From Arenibacter nanhaiticus (GTDB lineage: Bacteria > Bacteroidota > Bacteroidia > Flavobacteriales > Flavobacteriaceae), in NCBI RefSeq assembly GCF_900141935.1, contig NZ_FQYX01000006.1, forward strand, positions 62,001 to 126,000: a stretch of 64,000 nt of DNA, read 5' to 3'. Shown piece after piece: positions 8,767-18,783 of this stretch (positions are counted from its first letter, which is position 1; the number at the start of each line of letters is the position of its first letter). The notes below the pieces were generated by a model, which saw only the letters and a program-made list of their open reading frames with translations, was not told the origin of the DNA and did no database searches. The translations under genes were made by a program, and so were the position numbers.

Positions 8767-10386
8767 CTATTGGCTGTTTTTAGAATAGATATAAAAGTTT
8801 CTGTCAACCTTAAAATCTTTTATCTCAGAATCGAAGGATTCGGTTTTCCAATGAGCAGAAGGAAAGATCCATTGTTGTGTTTCTCCTACCGATACCTTTA
8901 GCGGCATATCAAATCCGTCCACGATATCGGTATATCGGTAGTGGAGCAAATTGCCTTCTATCGTATATTCTAATAAAGGTATTTTGGTGGTTCGCAGGTA
9001 TTGTTCAAAAAACTCGCTAAGATCTATGCCGCTATGAAGACTCAAATAGTCTTCTATTTGTTGTGTCGTAACGGTCTCATGGTAAAACTCTTGGTTGAGT
9101 CCTCGTAAGATGGATCGCCATTTTTCGTCGTCCTCCAAAAGCTGTCGCAGGGTATGGAGCACATTGGCCCCTTTGAAATAGATATCGCCACCTGTTTGGT
9201 TAACATTGTAAGGCGCTATCATGGGAGTACTATTTTCTATATTTTTTCTAGTACCGATAACATAAGCGGCAGCTGCCTCTTTTCCGTAGAAATAGTCTAA
9301 AAATAAATTCTCGGAATAGGAGGTAAAGCTTTCGTGGATCCACATATCAGCGGTATCCTTATTGGTGATATTGTTCGCAAACCATTCGTGCCCAGATTCG
9401 TGAATGATGATAAAATCAAATTTTAACCCCCAGCCGGTTCCCGATAGATCTCTTCCCAAATAGCCATTTTTATATTCATTGCCATAGGTGACCGAGCTTT
9501 GGTGCTCCATGCCTAAATAGGGGACCTCTACCAGCTTAAAGCCATCTTCATAGAAGGGGTAGGGACCAAACCAATGCTCAAAGGCTTCCATCATTCTGGT
9601 GGCATCTTTAAATTGTCGTTTTGCCTTTTCCAAGTTTTCGGGAAGTACGTAGTAGTCCATACTCAATGCTCCCTTTTCTCCCATATATGTTTCCCCAAAA
9701 TGAACATAGTTGGCAATGTTTGCATTAACGCCGTAATTATTGATGGGGTTGCTCACAAACCAGTGATAGGTGTTGGTTTTTCTTCTTTCGTCTACTTTTC
9801 GCAGTCTGCCATTAGAAACATCCATCAATCCCTTAGGAACGGTAATACTTATAGCCATGCTATCGACCTCGTCGTACATATGGTCCTTACTGGGCCACCA
9901 TACACTAGCACCCAAACCTTGACAAGAGGTGGCTACAAACGGCTTGCCGTTGCTGTCCTTTTTCCAAGAAAAACCTCCGTCCCATGGTGCTTTTACCGCC
10001 TCCCTGGGAACCCCGGAATAACTAACGACCAACTCATTAAAATCTCCTTTAAGCTGTTTTTTCTTTAAGGTGACAAAATGAGCGTTTACTTTTGAGGTAA
10101 AAGAGAGTGATTTACCGTCTTGCGTTATTTTTTTAATTTTTAAAGGGGGTTGTAAGTCTATTTGAAGGAGTTGGTTTTCCTCCAAGACCTTATAACGAAT
10201 GGTATTAGAGCCAGAAATGCTTTTTTTCCTTGGATCGACCTTCACTTTTAAATGATAGTAGTTGAGGTCCCACCATTCTCGTTCCGGAGTAATACTCCCA
10301 CGAAGAGTGTCTTGTTCAGTAAATTGGGGTGTTTGGGCGTAGGCGTTAAGGGTGATGCCCAAAAATAAAATAAATAAAATTCTCAT
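8767..10386 (-). CDS. Secreted M1-family metallopeptidase
   Basis: 539 aa with a signal peptide (cut near NAYAQ, residue 18). The N-terminal beta domain is followed by the M1 catalytic domain: exopeptidase motif LGMEHQ (291-296, in place of the classical GAMEN), zinc site HESGH (329-333) and third ligand Glu352 (WIHESF). It lacks the large C-terminal ERAP-like domain, as usual for short bacterial M1 enzymes. It is predicted to be a periplasmic aminopeptidase. It follows the M28 peptidase on the same strand after 205 nt; both probably degrade peptides outside the cytoplasm. Confidence 0.9.
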   Translation of the reverse strand: MRILFILFLGITLNAYAQTPQFTEQDTLRGSITPEREWWDLNYYHLKVKVDPRKKSISGSNTIRYKVLEENQLLQIDLQPPLKIKKITQDGKSLSFTSKVNAHFVTLKKKQLKGDFNELVVSYSGVPREAVKAPWDGGFSWKKDSNGKPFVATSCQGLGASVWWPSKDHMYDEVDSMAISITVPKGLMDVSNGRLRKVDERRKTNTYHWFVSNPINNYGVNANIANYVHFGETYMGEKGALSMDYYVLPENLEKAKRQFKDATRMMEAFEHWFGPYPFYEDGFKLVEVPYLGMEHQSSVTYGNEYKNGYLGRDLSGTGWGLKFDFIIIHESGHEWFANNITNKDTADMWIHESFTSYSENLFLDYFYGKEAAAAYVIGTRKNIENSTPMIAPYNVNQTGGDIYFKGANVLHTLRQLLEDDEKWRSILRGLNQEFYHETVTTQQIEDYLSLHSGIDLSEFFEQYLRTTKIPLLEYTIEGNLLHYRYTDIVDGFDMPLKVSVGETQQWIFPSAHWKTESFDSEIKDFKVDRNFYIYSKNSQ

Positions 10387-10517
10387 AGTTTGTTAATAGG
10401 TAATATTGAATTAGTAGTGTTACTGCTATGGTTCAGTGAATTAAGAGTTGTGGTAATAGGTTTTTTATTCTGTTTAGTTATTTAATATGCACAGATTTTT
10501 TGCTTTTTTACGGTCAT

Positions 10518-10541
10518 ACTTCGGCTGCGCTCCGTACAAGC
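10518..10541. repeat. Short high-copy-type repeat (ACTTCGGCTGCGCTC family)
   Basis: The 23-24 nt beginning ACTTCGGCTGCGCTC and ending CCGTACAAG belong to a class of short repeats common in Bacteroidota and cyanobacteria; read in one frame it gives CTERSRS. Identification is from memory, and I see only this copy here. Confidence 0.45.
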
Positions 10542-10600
10542 ATGTAATTCGCATAGCTGATTTCGTCTTTGCGACCAATATTCGGTCATGCTCATTTCAT
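10542..10600 (+). repeat. Dispersed repeat, copy A
   Basis: Positions 10542-10577 match 18784-18819 at 34 of 36 bases (both start ATGTAATTCGCATAGCTGA), and weaker similarity continues for about 20 nt. Both copies have the same orientation. Copy A begins right at the stop of the M28 gene (10592-10594 lies within it). The nature of the element is unknown. Confidence 0.6.
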
Positions 10601-11917
10601 AATATCATTAGGGAAAACGACGACGCTTTCAGAGCCGTTTTCTCCGACTGCTGCTATCCCAAACAGATAATTATCGATCACAATACCTTGGAGGGTAAAA
10701 TCGGTTACATTTTCTACATACCTGCTGTGGTCCCAGGTAGGGGAGGTGGTATCTCTCCAATAAATTTTATATCCTTTGGCTCCGGCTACTTTGCTCCATT
10801 TTAATTTTGTAGCGGGCGCTACCATGCCACCGATCCATACTTTCTCGGGAGCTGGGGGAGCCCAAGCGAGGGATGCTAAATTAATGGCATTGACGGCTGT
10901 TAACTTTTTTGCATACATAAAATTTACATGTTCTAGGACATCCCCGTAGGAAATTTCGTTTTCTACCCTAATATCTTGGTGCTGTTGCGTATAATTTTCA
11001 TGGGCCTCCATGATCCTGATGCCGGCATAGCCAGCGTCATTAAAGGGCCTGTGGTGGCCACCACGGCCAAAACGGTCTAGCCTGTAGATCAACATCGGAT
11101 TCATTTCGGGCATATATACCCTTACATTTTTGTGAACATAACGCGCCAGTTGCCTCGAAATACCATCGACCTCACCTCCGTAAAAACGGCGCATATTTCT
11201 TTGTCTCTCTGTTTCTGTAGGAGGTACGGGCTCCGAAAAAATTCTAAAATCTGTATTGCTGATGATACCATCGACACCTTTAATATTTCCGATCATATCA
11301 TTGTTAAAAACACCAATGATGTCCCAGTTTTTTTCCTTAGCCATATTTACCAAGCCTTGTCCGCCAAAAAGTCCTTGTTCTTCACCCGAAAGCCCTAGAT
11401 AAACAATACTGCTTTCGAAGGTGTATTTAGACAGTACCCTGGCTGCTTCCAAGGTGCCTGCCATACCACTGGCATTGTCATTGGCCCCTGGGGCATCGGA
11501 AGTAAAATCATTGGGATCACTTACTCTAGAGTCTATATCCCCGCTCATAATAATATAGCGGTTTGGGTATTTCGTTCCTCTTTGGATGGCCACAACATTT
11601 ACTACCCACACATCTTTGGTAATACGCTCGTTTTCACCTTTTTTCACCAAATCTTTTTGGTAAGCAACCTCTAGGCAACCTGTACATCCTTCCGATATTT
11701 TTTGAAACTCGGCCTTTATCCATCGTCGGGCTGCCCCAATACCTCTGGTAGCAGACAAGGTATCGCTTAAGGTATGGCGAGTCCCAAAATTAGCCAATGT
11801 CGTAACGTCCTTTTCAATGCGTTCTGCCGAAACATTAGCAATTATATCATAAATGCGTGGGTCGGTCTGTGCACTAAGCGCCGTAGAAAATAATAGTAGC
11901 AACCAAGTAAGGCGCAT
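10592..11917 (-). CDS. Secreted M28-family aminopeptidase with C-terminal fibronectin III-like domain
   Basis: 441 aa from the start chosen at 11917, which gives a clean signal peptide (MRLTWLLLLFSTALSAQ); an upstream in-frame ATG at 11959 would add 14 polar residues. The M28 domain shows the zinc-site segments GANDNASG (Asp147), GEEQG (Glu179/180), NNDMIG (Asp207) and GGHHRPF (His288/289). The first ligand segment reads SGDIDSR, with Asp at about 127 where His is normal. A fibronectin III-like domain follows (about 345-441, including KLKWSKVAGAKGYKIYWRD). It is predicted to be a periplasmic or secreted aminopeptidase. Confidence 0.85.
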   Translation of the reverse strand: MRLTWLLLLFSTALSAQTDPRIYDIIANVSAERIEKDVTTLANFGTRHTLSDTLSATRGIGAARRWIKAEFQKISEGCTGCLEVAYQKDLVKKGENERITKDVWVVNVVAIQRGTKYPNRYIIMSGDIDSRVSDPNDFTSDAPGANDNASGMAGTLEAARVLSKYTFESSIVYLGLSGEEQGLFGGQGLVNMAKEKNWDIIGVFNNDMIGNIKGVDGIISNTDFRIFSEPVPPTETERQRNMRRFYGGEVDGISRQLARYVHKNVRVYMPEMNPMLIYRLDRFGRGGHHRPFNDAGYAGIRIMEAHENYTQQHQDIRVENEISYGDVLEHVNFMYAKKLTAVNAINLASLAWAPPAPEKVWIGGMVAPATKLKWSKVAGAKGYKIYWRDTTSPTWDHSRYVENVTDFTLQGIVIDNYLFGIAAVGENGSESVVVFPNDIMK

Positions 11918-11982
11918 ATTCGTGTGTTTTAAATATTGGGGTAATTTACATTTATCCATACGTATTGAATCTTAATAAAGTG

Positions 11983-13146
11983 TTAAGAAGTTTTCTGCAT
12001 TAAATTCCAAATCCCTATGATAGGCCCTATTCCTAAGAGTAAAAAGATATAGATAGGATCAATTTTCGGGGATAAAAAAGAAAGAAGTTGAATGCTTATG
12101 ATACTAATGCTAAATCCTATACAATTCACAACAGTAAGGGCAGTACCTTTTAAATGTATGGGTGCCGATTGGGCAACCATGCTTGAAAACTGTGGAGAAT
12201 CCGAAATGACGGCCATTCCCCAAATACAAAGGAGCAATAAAAACAGGGGAGGGGACAACAGGTAAAATAATGGCGATAAGAGGCAAAGTACCCCTGAAAG
12301 TGACAGAGAAAAAATTGCTACTTTTTTACTGCCGATCTTTAAAGAAAAATATCCTCCCAAAGCGCAGGAAATACTGCCTATAGCAATGATGGTAAAAGTC
12401 CAAATGGCGATTGGTATTTGGTAGGTATTGAAAGTGTTGTAGGTTTGAATAGCTAGGGGGATAAAGGCCCAAAAAGCGTAGAGTTCCCACATATGGCCAA
12501 AATAGCCAAAGGCCGCTTTTCTAAAGGATGGAATTTTAAAAAGTTTGGTACTCGCTTGTATTTCAAAAGCTGTACTCTTTTTTCTAAACGGACCCTTGGG
12601 AATAAATAAGTACATAGAGCATCCACCCATTACGGCCAGTATCGAGGTGGTGCTCACTACAAAAGTGTAATTACGACCCCAATCCATGCCTTTAATAGCA
12701 TGGGGAAAGGCCGTCCCTAATACCAAGGCCCCTACTAAAAAACCTAAGGCCCTTCCCAAGCCATGCCGATAATAGTCTGATGCGATTTTCATTCCGACAG
12801 GGTATATCCCGGCCAAAAAGAAGCCCGCACCAAATCTAGCGGAAAGTAAGGTCGTTTGGGTAAGGTTGTTCGATAGTAAGGCCAAGTTGCACAGCGCTGC
12901 TAAAATTGCAGAAAGTAAAAACACCTTGGAAGGGGCATACCTATCGGCAATCATTAGGGTAGCAAATAGTAAGGTGCCTACAATAAATCCAAATTGTACG
13001 GCCGATAATATTATTCCGGTGAATTGATTGTCCAAACCAATGACTTTCATCAAATCTTCTACTACTACATTCCCGGCAAACCATATGGAGGTACAGGCAA
13101 ATTGGGAAAAAATAATGACCGGAAGTATATGGGGTTTAATTTTCAA
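11983..13146 (-). CDS. Major facilitator superfamily transporter
   Basis: 387 aa with about 12 hydrophobic segments. The start MKIKPHILPVIIFSQFACTS and the loop ADRYAPSKV between helices 2 and 3 fit the MFS. The substrate is not deducible. It begins 2 nt after the OtsAB stop, so it is translated from the same mRNA as the trehalose synthase, which hints at a sugar or osmolyte role (inference). The last codons end just before the M28 gene. Confidence 0.82.
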   Translation of the reverse strand: MKIKPHILPVIIFSQFACTSIWFAGNVVVEDLMKVIGLDNQFTGIILSAVQFGFIVGTLLFATLMIADRYAPSKVFLLSAILAALCNLALLSNNLTQTTLLSARFGAGFFLAGIYPVGMKIASDYYRHGLGRALGFLVGALVLGTAFPHAIKGMDWGRNYTFVVSTTSILAVMGGCSMYLFIPKGPFRKKSTAFEIQASTKLFKIPSFRKAAFGYFGHMWELYAFWAFIPLAIQTYNTFNTYQIPIAIWTFTIIAIGSISCALGGYFSLKIGSKKVAIFSLSLSGVLCLLSPLFYLLSPPLFLLLLCIWGMAVISDSPQFSSMVAQSAPIHLKGTALTVVNCIGFSISIISIQLLSFLSPKIDPIYIFLLLGIGPIIGIWNLMQKTS

Positions 13147-13148
13147 GT

Positions 13149-15356
13149 CTATTTTATAAATCGGAGTAACAGTTCCCGTACTCTTTTGGTGTTTTCTACA
13201 TAGTATTTGGCTTGGGTTTTTTGCATACCTACCTTAACGGTAATGGCATCGTCTGGTAATTCTTCGAACATATATTCATCGGTCCAATCATCGCCAATAG
13301 CGAATATAAAATCGTAGTCGTTCTCGGCGAGCATTTTTACGGCCGCCCTACCTTTGTTCACACCACTGCTTTTAATTTCTAACACCTTATTCCCAGAAAG
13401 TACGGTTAAATTATCGTTGGCAATGAGGCTAGTTAATACCGTTGTTAATTCGGCGGCCCTCTTCTTGCCAAAGTCTGGATCTGTATTTCTGTAGTGCCAG
13501 GCCAAAGAAAAGTTTTTCTCCTCAATGAACGACCCTGGGGTTCTATCGACAAAAGATTCCAATATAGGTTTTATTTTGGGCATCCAGTCGTTTTTTATCT
13601 GCTCTAATAAGGTGAAGTCTTCACCCTCCTTGGATAGCCATACTCCATGTTCGGCGATCATATTGTATTTTTTATGAAGAAACCACCGGTTAAATGTTCC
13701 GGTGTCCCTACCACTAATTAAATATACATCTGTATTTTCTTGGGCATTGATCTGGTCCAAGAGATCATATAATTTTTCATCTGGACCTGCTTTTTGCGGA
13801 TCCATATGAAAGCCAGAAAGGGTGCCGTCATAATCAAGGAACAATAGTTTTCTTTTGGAAGCGTGGTATTGTTCAATAACCGAGTCCAAGGTTTTATTGG
13901 ATAGTAATTTGGAAATATATTGGTGGGTCGTTTCTCTTTGCTCTAAAAGCGATTTCATAAAATCATTGGCCCATTTCTCTACATTATATCGTTCCAGACG
14001 TTTCTGCAAAATGGTATTTCTTGCCATCTGCTCTTCTTTAGGCATATTGATAGCTTGAATTAAAGCATCTGCAATTTGATCAAAATTGTTTGGGTTAATG
14101 AGAAGGGATTCATTCATTTCATTGGCCGATCCTGCCATTTCGCTTAAAATTAAAACACCGGTTTTATCGGTTCGCGTAGCAATGTACTCCTTGGCCACCA
14201 AATTCATTCCGTCGCGAATGGGCGTTAGCAGGGCAATATCACTAGAAGTATAGAGGTCTATTAAATTTTCAAAAGGCATAGATCGGTAGAAATACCAAAT
14301 GGGGGTCCAACTAACGGTAGAAAATTCTCCGTTGATCCTTCCTACCAATTCGTCAATTTCCTTTTTTAATAATTGGTATTGGGGCACATTAGATCTAGAA
14401 GGAACGGCAAGGATAATCAGACGTACTTTTTCCTTGTACTCAGGGAATTTATTCAGAAAATATTCAAAGGCCTTCAACCGTTTCGCTATCCCCTTGGAAT
14501 AATCCAATCGATCTATGGATAGGATCAGTTTGGCATCTGGGGTCGATTCTTTGTGGACATTGAGTCGGCGTTGTAATTCCGATTGATTTTCCGTGGTGTT
14601 TTTCTGATGAACCTTGGCGGCATTACTAAATTTTTTATAGTCGATTCCCATGGGGAAAGAATCGACTTTGATAACCCTATCGTCGACATTTATTTCATTG
14701 AAGCTTACCTCCAAACCTAACAGCCTTCTTACCGAACTCAAAAAATGCCGTTCGTAATCATAGGTGTGAAAACCGATGAGGTCTGCACCTAATAGGCCGC
14801 GCAAAATTTCTTTACGCCAAGGCAATGTCCTAAATATTTCATAAGAAGGAAAGGGGACATGTAAAAAGAATCCAATAGCCGCATTGGGGCGCTTGGCCTT
14901 GACCATTTCTGGGACCAACATTAATTGGTAATCATGGACCCAGATGACATCATCGTCCTTTGAGTTTTTTAAAATGGCATCGGCAAACTTTTGGTTTACT
15001 GCCTTAAAGGTTTCCCAACTGGCCGATTCAAATTCCGAATACTCCAAAAAATAATGGAATAAGGGCCAAATGGTCCGGTTGCTAAAACCAAAGTAAAAGC
15101 CTTCTATCTCCTCTTCGGTGAGGCTTACCTTAGAACAACCATGCTCCCTTAGGGCCTTGTCTATTTTAGGTTCCAATTCCTTGGGAATATTCTCTTTTGT
15201 TAAACCGCTCCATCCTATCCAAAGGCTATCGCTTCCAGAATGTACAGATTTCATTCCCGTAGCCAGTCCGCCCACACTAGGGGTGGCTGTGATATGGCCA
15301 TTTTCGATTTGCAATTGCACAGGGAGTCTATTTGAAATTATGATAGTTTTAGCCAT
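13149..15356 (-). CDS. otsAB: Bifunctional trehalose-6-phosphate synthase/phosphatase
   Basis: 735 aa fusion. Residues 1 to about 465 are GT20 trehalose-6-phosphate synthase: SNRLPV (8-13), [11 protein letters not shown] (139-149), [19 protein letters not shown] and [13 protein letters not shown]. The C-terminal part is a HAD-type trehalose-6-phosphatase: LFLDYDGTL near 507 and [10 protein letters not shown] near 690. It turns UDP-glucose plus glucose-6-phosphate into trehalose in the cytoplasm, as an osmolyte and stress protectant. It is divergent from the GH15 gene (105-nt gap) and overlaps functionally with the MFS gene 2 nt downstream. Confidence 0.95.
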   Translation of the reverse strand: MAKTIIISNRLPVQLQIENGHITATPSVGGLATGMKSVHSGSDSLWIGWSGLTKENIPKELEPKIDKALREHGCSKVSLTEEEIEGFYFGFSNRTIWPLFHYFLEYSEFESASWETFKAVNQKFADAILKNSKDDDVIWVHDYQLMLVPEMVKAKRPNAAIGFFLHVPFPSYEIFRTLPWRKEILRGLLGADLIGFHTYDYERHFLSSVRRLLGLEVSFNEINVDDRVIKVDSFPMGIDYKKFSNAAKVHQKNTTENQSELQRRLNVHKESTPDAKLILSIDRLDYSKGIAKRLKAFEYFLNKFPEYKEKVRLIILAVPSRSNVPQYQLLKKEIDELVGRINGEFSTVSWTPIWYFYRSMPFENLIDLYTSSDIALLTPIRDGMNLVAKEYIATRTDKTGVLILSEMAGSANEMNESLLINPNNFDQIADALIQAINMPKEEQMARNTILQKRLERYNVEKWANDFMKSLLEQRETTHQYISKLLSNKTLDSVIEQYHASKRKLLFLDYDGTLSGFHMDPQKAGPDEKLYDLLDQINAQENTDVYLISGRDTGTFNRWFLHKKYNMIAEHGVWLSKEGEDFTLLEQIKNDWMPKIKPILESFVDRTPGSFIEEKNFSLAWHYRNTDPDFGKKRAAELTTVLTSLIANDNLTVLSGNKVLEIKSSGVNKGRAAVKMLAENDYDFIFAIGDDWTDEYMFEELPDDAITVKVGMQKTQAKYYVENTKRVRELLLRFIK

Positions 15357-15423
15357 AATTTGGTAGGTTTTGGTTTATATAGTTCCATATTTTCCTTAAA
15401 TTTCGACAAAACGATTAGTAAAA

Positions 15424-15456
15424 ACAACTTTAATGGTTGTAAATAAATACGTATTT
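15424..15456. promoter_or_regulatory. Palindromes in the otsAB/GH15 divergent promoter region
   Basis: A 12-bp perfect palindrome, AAATACGTATTT (15445-15456), ends 5 nt before the GH15 start codon. Just upstream lies ACAAC-7 nt-GTTGT (15424-15440). Both sit in the only spacer between the two trehalose genes and could be operator sites (inference). Confidence 0.4.
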
Positions 15457-15461
15457 GGCAT

Positions 15462-17270
15462 ATGGATAATTTGGACTACGGAATAATTGGAAATTGTAGA
15501 AGTGCTGCCCTAATTTCCAAGAATGGCTCATTGGAATGGTGTTGTTTGCCCGAATTTGATTCGTCTTCGGTATTTGCAAAAATATTGGACGAGGAAAAAG
15601 GGGGGAGTTTTGAGATTTTAGTAGATGATTCCTATACGATCGATCAAAAGTATAAAGAGAATACCTGTATCCTAGTCACTAGATTTTCCGATGGCGAGAA
15701 TACTTTTGAGGTGCACGACTTTATGCCCCGTTATTACAATGAAGGCGGAGGGTACTATACCCCGCCAGAAATAGTGAGGTGTTTTAAACATATTTCAGGA
15801 AACCCAAAATTTAGAGTAGTTTACAACCCTAAGTTGGTTTATGCCTTAGGGGAAACGGAAAGCTATATTAAACCCGATTTTATAGCTAGTCTTACCCATG
15901 CCAAAAAATTTGATACCGTATTCCTGTACACTTCTTTTGATAAGGAAAAGGTACTTAAGGGCGAAGAAATAGCTCTAAAGGAAGCAGGGTATTTTCTCTT
16001 GAGCTATAACGAGAAGATAATAAAACCCGATACCAAGAAAATAAATCTACTTTTACAACGTACCAAGGTCTATTGGTTAAATTGGACCGATAAGGTTCCT
16101 ACCTATAAAAAATTCAATGACCAGATAATTCGTAGTGCGCTTACCCTTAAGCTGCTAAGTTATGACAAGTCTGGTGCTGTATTGGCCGCTGCTACGACCT
16201 CCCTCCCAGAAACCATTGGAGAGGTTCGAAACTGGGACTACCGATTCTGTTGGATAAGGGACGCCTCTATGGTGATCAAGGTAGTTTCGGAACTGGGACA
16301 TAAAAACGTGGCCAAAAGATACCTGCAGTTTATTATTGATCTTATTCCCAATAAGGACGAAAAACTGCAGATCATGTATGGTATCAATAAGGAAAAAATA
16401 CTGACCGAAGAGACGCTCGATCACTTAAGCGGCTACAAAGGTTCTAAACCCGTACGTATCGGTAATGCTGCCTATGCACAGCGGCAAAATGATATCTATG
16501 GAATATTGATGGATGTTATTTATACACAGTTGGATAAGTTCAATACCGATATAGAGAACAAAGAAGAATTATGGACCATTACCAAAGGTATTGTTTGGAT
16601 CGTAGATAATCACTGGGAAGAGCCCGACAAGGGTATATGGGAATTCCGAACCGAAGACAGACACTTTACATTTTCTAAAATATTGTGCTGGGTAGCCCTG
16701 GACAGAGCCATTAAAGTGGCAAAAATATTTGGAAAAACACATAAGATCGATAAATGGGGATCCCTAGAAAAGAGGATCAGGGAAGATATTTATGCCAATG
16801 CCTGGAGTGAGGAAAAGCAGTCCTTTACCCAGTCCTACGGTTCCCAGGATTTAGATGCGTCCGTGCTCCTGATGGAGTCCTATGGATTTATAGAGGCCAA
16901 GAATCCAAAATTTGTAAGTACTGTAAAAGCAATCGAGAAAGAGTTGAGCAATGAAGGCTTGCTCTATCGCTATAAAAACAAGGACGACTTCGGATTACCC
17001 TCGTCTTCCTTTACTATTTGTACCTTCTGGTTCATCAATAGCCTATTTAAAATAGGAGAAGAGGAAAAAGCGATGGCGCAATTTGAGAAGCTATTGTCCT
17101 ATGGCAATCATTTAGGACTCTTTAGTGAAGATATCGACTTTAAAACAAAACGCTTGTTAGGGAATTTTCCACAGGCCTATTCCCATTTAGCACTGATAGA
17201 ATGTGCCATTAACTTTTCTAAAAAAGACAGCGAGACCAAGCTTAAGGAATCTTTTGATAATAAGGAATAG
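15462..17270 (+). CDS. GH15-family glycoside hydrolase (glucoamylase/trehalase type)
   Basis: 602 aa. The N-terminal GH15 start domain has DYGIIGNCRSAALIS (5-19). The (alpha/alpha)6 barrel has SLPETIGEVRNWDYRFCWIRDA (247-268, here given as its two halves SLPE and WDYRFCWIRDA), the hallmark of this family. Later segments DLDASVLLMESYG and LPSSSFTICTFWF also fit. GH15 members hydrolyse alpha-glucosidic bonds; some bacterial ones are trehalases. Divergence from otsAB favours trehalose turnover, but starch or maltodextrin hydrolysis is possible. There is no signal peptide, so it acts in the cytoplasm. Confidence 0.88.
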   Translation: MDNLDYGIIGNCRSAALISKNGSLEWCCLPEFDSSSVFAKILDEEKGGSFEILVDDSYTIDQKYKENTCILVTRFSDGENTFEVHDFMPRYYNEGGGYYTPPEIVRCFKHISGNPKFRVVYNPKLVYALGETESYIKPDFIASLTHAKKFDTVFLYTSFDKEKVLKGEEIALKEAGYFLLSYNEKIIKPDTKKINLLLQRTKVYWLNWTDKVPTYKKFNDQIIRSALTLKLLSYDKSGAVLAAATTSLPETIGEVRNWDYRFCWIRDASMVIKVVSELGHKNVAKRYLQFIIDLIPNKDEKLQIMYGINKEKILTEETLDHLSGYKGSKPVRIGNAAYAQRQNDIYGILMDVIYTQLDKFNTDIENKEELWTITKGIVWIVDNHWEEPDKGIWEFRTEDRHFTFSKILCWVALDRAIKVAKIFGKTHKIDKWGSLEKRIREDIYANAWSEEKQSFTQSYGSQDLDASVLLMESYGFIEAKNPKFVSTVKAIEKELSNEGLLYRYKNKDDFGLPSSSFTICTFWFINSLFKIGEEEKAMAQFEKLLSYGNHLGLFSEDIDFKTKRLLGNFPQAYSHLALIECAINFSKKDSETKLKESFDNKE

Positions 17271-17280
17271 CAATGTCTTA

Positions 17281-17305
17281 AACCCCTCTTTCGGGAGGGG
17301 TTTTT
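17281..17305. terminator. Bidirectional terminator
   Basis: An 8-bp stem AACCCCTC/GAGGGGTT with a T run, 10 nt past the GH15 stop and overlapping the end of the convergent decarboxylase gene. Confidence 0.8.
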
Positions 17306-18752
17306 ATGAATTTTCAGCAGTGGGTAGGTTTGCTGTGGCCAGGGCTTCTGCTTTGTCCAAGAGTATTTCTAAATGTGCTGGGGTAGTATAAGGGTTCATG
17401 ATGGTGGTACGCAGATAATGAATGCCCCTTAATTTTGTTTGTACAATATAGAATTCTCCCTCTTCCAAAATAGCGAGTCTAATTTTCTCATTAATACTAT
17501 TCAGACTAGTGGTATCCAATTTAGTACTGACGTATCTAAAACAAACAATATTGCTCATTGGGTCAACCGCCAGTTCAAAAGAGCTATGGTTCCTAATGAT
17601 TTCTGCAAACCCTTGCCCTAAATCGTAAAGGGAAGTCACAAAATCATCAAAAATAGTTTCGCCATAGGTCTTTAAGAGTGTATACCAGTGCAGGCTCATC
17701 ATAGATTTGGTACATTCAAAAGTACGCTTCGCTAAGTTATACCAATCTTCTTCGGTAGACTGTTCTAGTAAGTAATCGGCTTTTTGACTAAAGGTAGCAT
17801 GGGAATGTGCTCTGTTTTTAAACAACAAAGCAGTGGTTATGGTTGGCATCATCATCATTTTATGACCATCAATAACCACAGAATCTGCTTCGGAAATCCC
17901 CTTTAGTTTATTCTTGTATTTTGCTGAAAAAATAGCCGCTCCTCCGTGGGCACCATCGACGTGAAACCAAAGCTTGTTCTTTTTGCTAAAATTTGCAATG
18001 GCCTTCAAATCATCGTACATTCCCGTTGCTGTGGAGGGCGCACTTCCTACAATAGCAAATACTTCAATACCTTCCTTTTTTACTTGGGCAAGTGAAGTCT
18101 CCAATGCTGTAATATCCATGGTGAAATTTGATGTAGTCGGAATTTTAATGATTCCCTTTTCTCCCAAGCCCATAATTTTGGCAGCCCTATCGATACAATA
18201 ATGAGCCTGTTCACTAACCATAATAGCCAATTTTTGGCTATGGCCTTCGTTCCATATGTCGTTGGGTAGCATCGCTTTTCTGGCGGCTAATAGAGCGGTT
18301 AAATTGGCTAAAGTGCCGCCAGAGGTAAGAATACCACCGGCCTTTGGTTCATAGCCAAGTTTTTCGCAAAGTAAATCGGTTATGATAAGTTCCATGGCGG
18401 TGGCTGCCTTTCCCATTTCATAAACCGCCATACCATTATTTAACAAGGACCCTATCAGTCCGGTTAAGGCAGTAATAGGGGCAGGTGGACTCACCTGATG
18501 TCCTATGTATTTTGGATGGTGTACATGAATAGAACGAGACATGATTGTTTTGAAAAGCGCGTTTTCATCCCCGTTTTTTAAAAAATCAGTCCAATAGTGA
18601 TGTTCATCCTTAGGTAAAACCCAATCTAGAACTTTTTCCGATTTCCCCAAGGTGGTTTGTTCCAAATGGTCGGCCAAAGAATCGATGAGTTCATGCCCTC
18701 TTTTTCTAAAATCTTCAGAAGAATATGCGGATCCAAGTAGTGTGTTTTTCAT
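17304..18752 (-). CDS. PLP-dependent group II decarboxylase
   Basis: 482 aa, fold-type I. Seen: SGGTLANLTAL (144-154), His184, HVDGAHGGA (264-272, Asp binds the pyridinium N) and VVIDGHKMMMMP (292-303), whose Lys298 forms the Schiff base. The family includes aromatic amino acid, glutamate, aspartate, diaminobutyrate and cysteine-sulfinate decarboxylases; sequence alone does not settle the substrate. It is convergent with the GH15 gene and monocistronic. Confidence 0.85.
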   Translation of the reverse strand: MKNTLLGSAYSSEDFRKRGHELIDSLADHLEQTTLGKSEKVLDWVLPKDEHHYWTDFLKNGDENALFKTIMSRSIHVHHPKYIGHQVSPPAPITALTGLIGSLLNNGMAVYEMGKAATAMELIITDLLCEKLGYEPKAGGILTSGGTLANLTALLAARKAMLPNDIWNEGHSQKLAIMVSEQAHYCIDRAAKIMGLGEKGIIKIPTTSNFTMDITALETSLAQVKKEGIEVFAIVGSAPSTATGMYDDLKAIANFSKKNKLWFHVDGAHGGAAIFSAKYKNKLKGISEADSVVIDGHKMMMMPTITTALLFKNRAHSHATFSQKADYLLEQSTEEDWYNLAKRTFECTKSMMSLHWYTLLKTYGETIFDDFVTSLYDLGQGFAEIIRNHSSFELAVDPMSNIVCFRYVSTKLDTTSLNSINEKIRLAILEEGEFYIVQTKLRGIHYLRTTIMNPYTTPAHLEILLDKAEALATANLPTAENS

Positions 18753-18783
18753 GTTTGGTTGGGTATTGTTTTTTAAGGATTAT

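Noticed and set aside
9574-10068. A 164-codon open frame opposite the M1 peptidase gene.
   Set aside because: It overlaps conserved peptidase coding sequence and shows no protein-like features of its own.
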